A stretch of 31,557 nt of DNA from Gnetum montanum (Eukaryota > Streptophyta > Gnetopsida > Gnetales > Gnetaceae), in the NCBI GenBank assembly GCA_015680685.1, contig MNCI01005909.1, forward strand, positions 153,851-185,407, written 5' to 3'. The notes beneath the pieces are model-generated. The model was not told where the DNA came from. It saw nothing but the letters and a program-made list of their open reading frames with translations, and did no database searches. The position numbers were made by a program, and so were the translations under genes. The first letter of the stretch is position 1; each line of letters opens with the position of its first letter. This document shows positions 31,161-31,557 of this stretch, in pieces.

Positions 31161-31557
31161 CTGCTTCATCAAAGTTTAAATCGAAGAGATTAGAAAAAGA
31201 CATGCTTTATTCATCCCCTTAGTTTTCCTCTGATAAAAACAAGTCATGTATGAAATGTCTTTCTTCTTAGCTCATACCTTCCCTTTAGCCTTTGGGAATC
31301 AAAGGAAGGTTGGAACATAGTCTTTTCACTTCCCGTTCTAGCACTCTTGTACCTCGAGAAGCTTTTGTAGGAAAAAGTAGCTAAGTGTTAGTGTCATATC
31401 ATTTTTTTGGTAACTTAAAAATTAGAAACTATATTGTGTCAATGGCACTTAGTGTAAAAATAATAAAAATGCAAAAATAAATAAAGATACTTACTTATTT
31501 GTGCCTCCAATTACTCTTGGGTGACTATGAATTCTTAGGTCTTGGAGGAGACTGCTT
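31161..31557. other. Window end, no gene recognised
   Basis: AT-rich. It may continue the minus-strand remnant, but I see no clear open frame. Confidence 0.4.

Overview
The window is nuclear DNA from a land plant. It holds two intact genes, both on the minus strand: an intronless PR-1/CAP protein (3064-3693) and a six-exon RCL1 gene for an RNA 3'-phosphate cyclase-like protein (9190-18657). One RCL1 intron is about 7.5 kb. The long intron, the AT-rich spacer DNA, the old and heavily mutated Ty3/gypsy-type remnants and the draft-style run of N (29531-30292) suggest a large, repeat-rich genome such as a gymnosperm. That assignment is inference only.

Layout: 1-650 holds two related LTRs in minus orientation; LTR A (ends at 223) interrupts LTR B. 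650-3060 is non-coding, with one inverted-repeat pair. 3064-3750 is the PR-1 gene and its TATA box. 3780-9180 is spacer with a weak coding-like patch (5690-6310), a recent 180-bp tandem duplication (7220-7577) and an older imperfect duplication (8485-8870). 9190-18657 is RCL1; its intron 2 carries a SINE-like tRNA-derived head and low-complexity repeats. 18660-20040 is spacer. 20040-22560 is a decayed gag/protease remnant of one Ty3/gypsy element. 23110-24124 and 30722-31160 look like two halves of an older unidentified minus-strand coding remnant, split by a second LTR retrotransposon at 24125-30721. That element has an 886-bp 5' LTR, a decayed tRNA-Asp-type primer-binding site and a decayed gag with a zinc knuckle, but no visible pol. 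A further LTR of the same family (28537-29302) is inserted in it.

The most interesting signal is in the LTR promoters. All four LTRs carry an 8-6-8 dyad of GATATC-like half-sites ending exactly 17 bp upstream of a TATAAATA box. In the two longest arrays further GATATC-like hexamers continue upstream with 14-bp spacing and a shared 20-bp step. The second signal is that both LTR insertions whose two flanks are visible sit between long direct duplications of the target (158 bp and 98 bp), where integrase normally leaves 4-6 bp. The two cellular genes show no functional link to each other or to the repeats.
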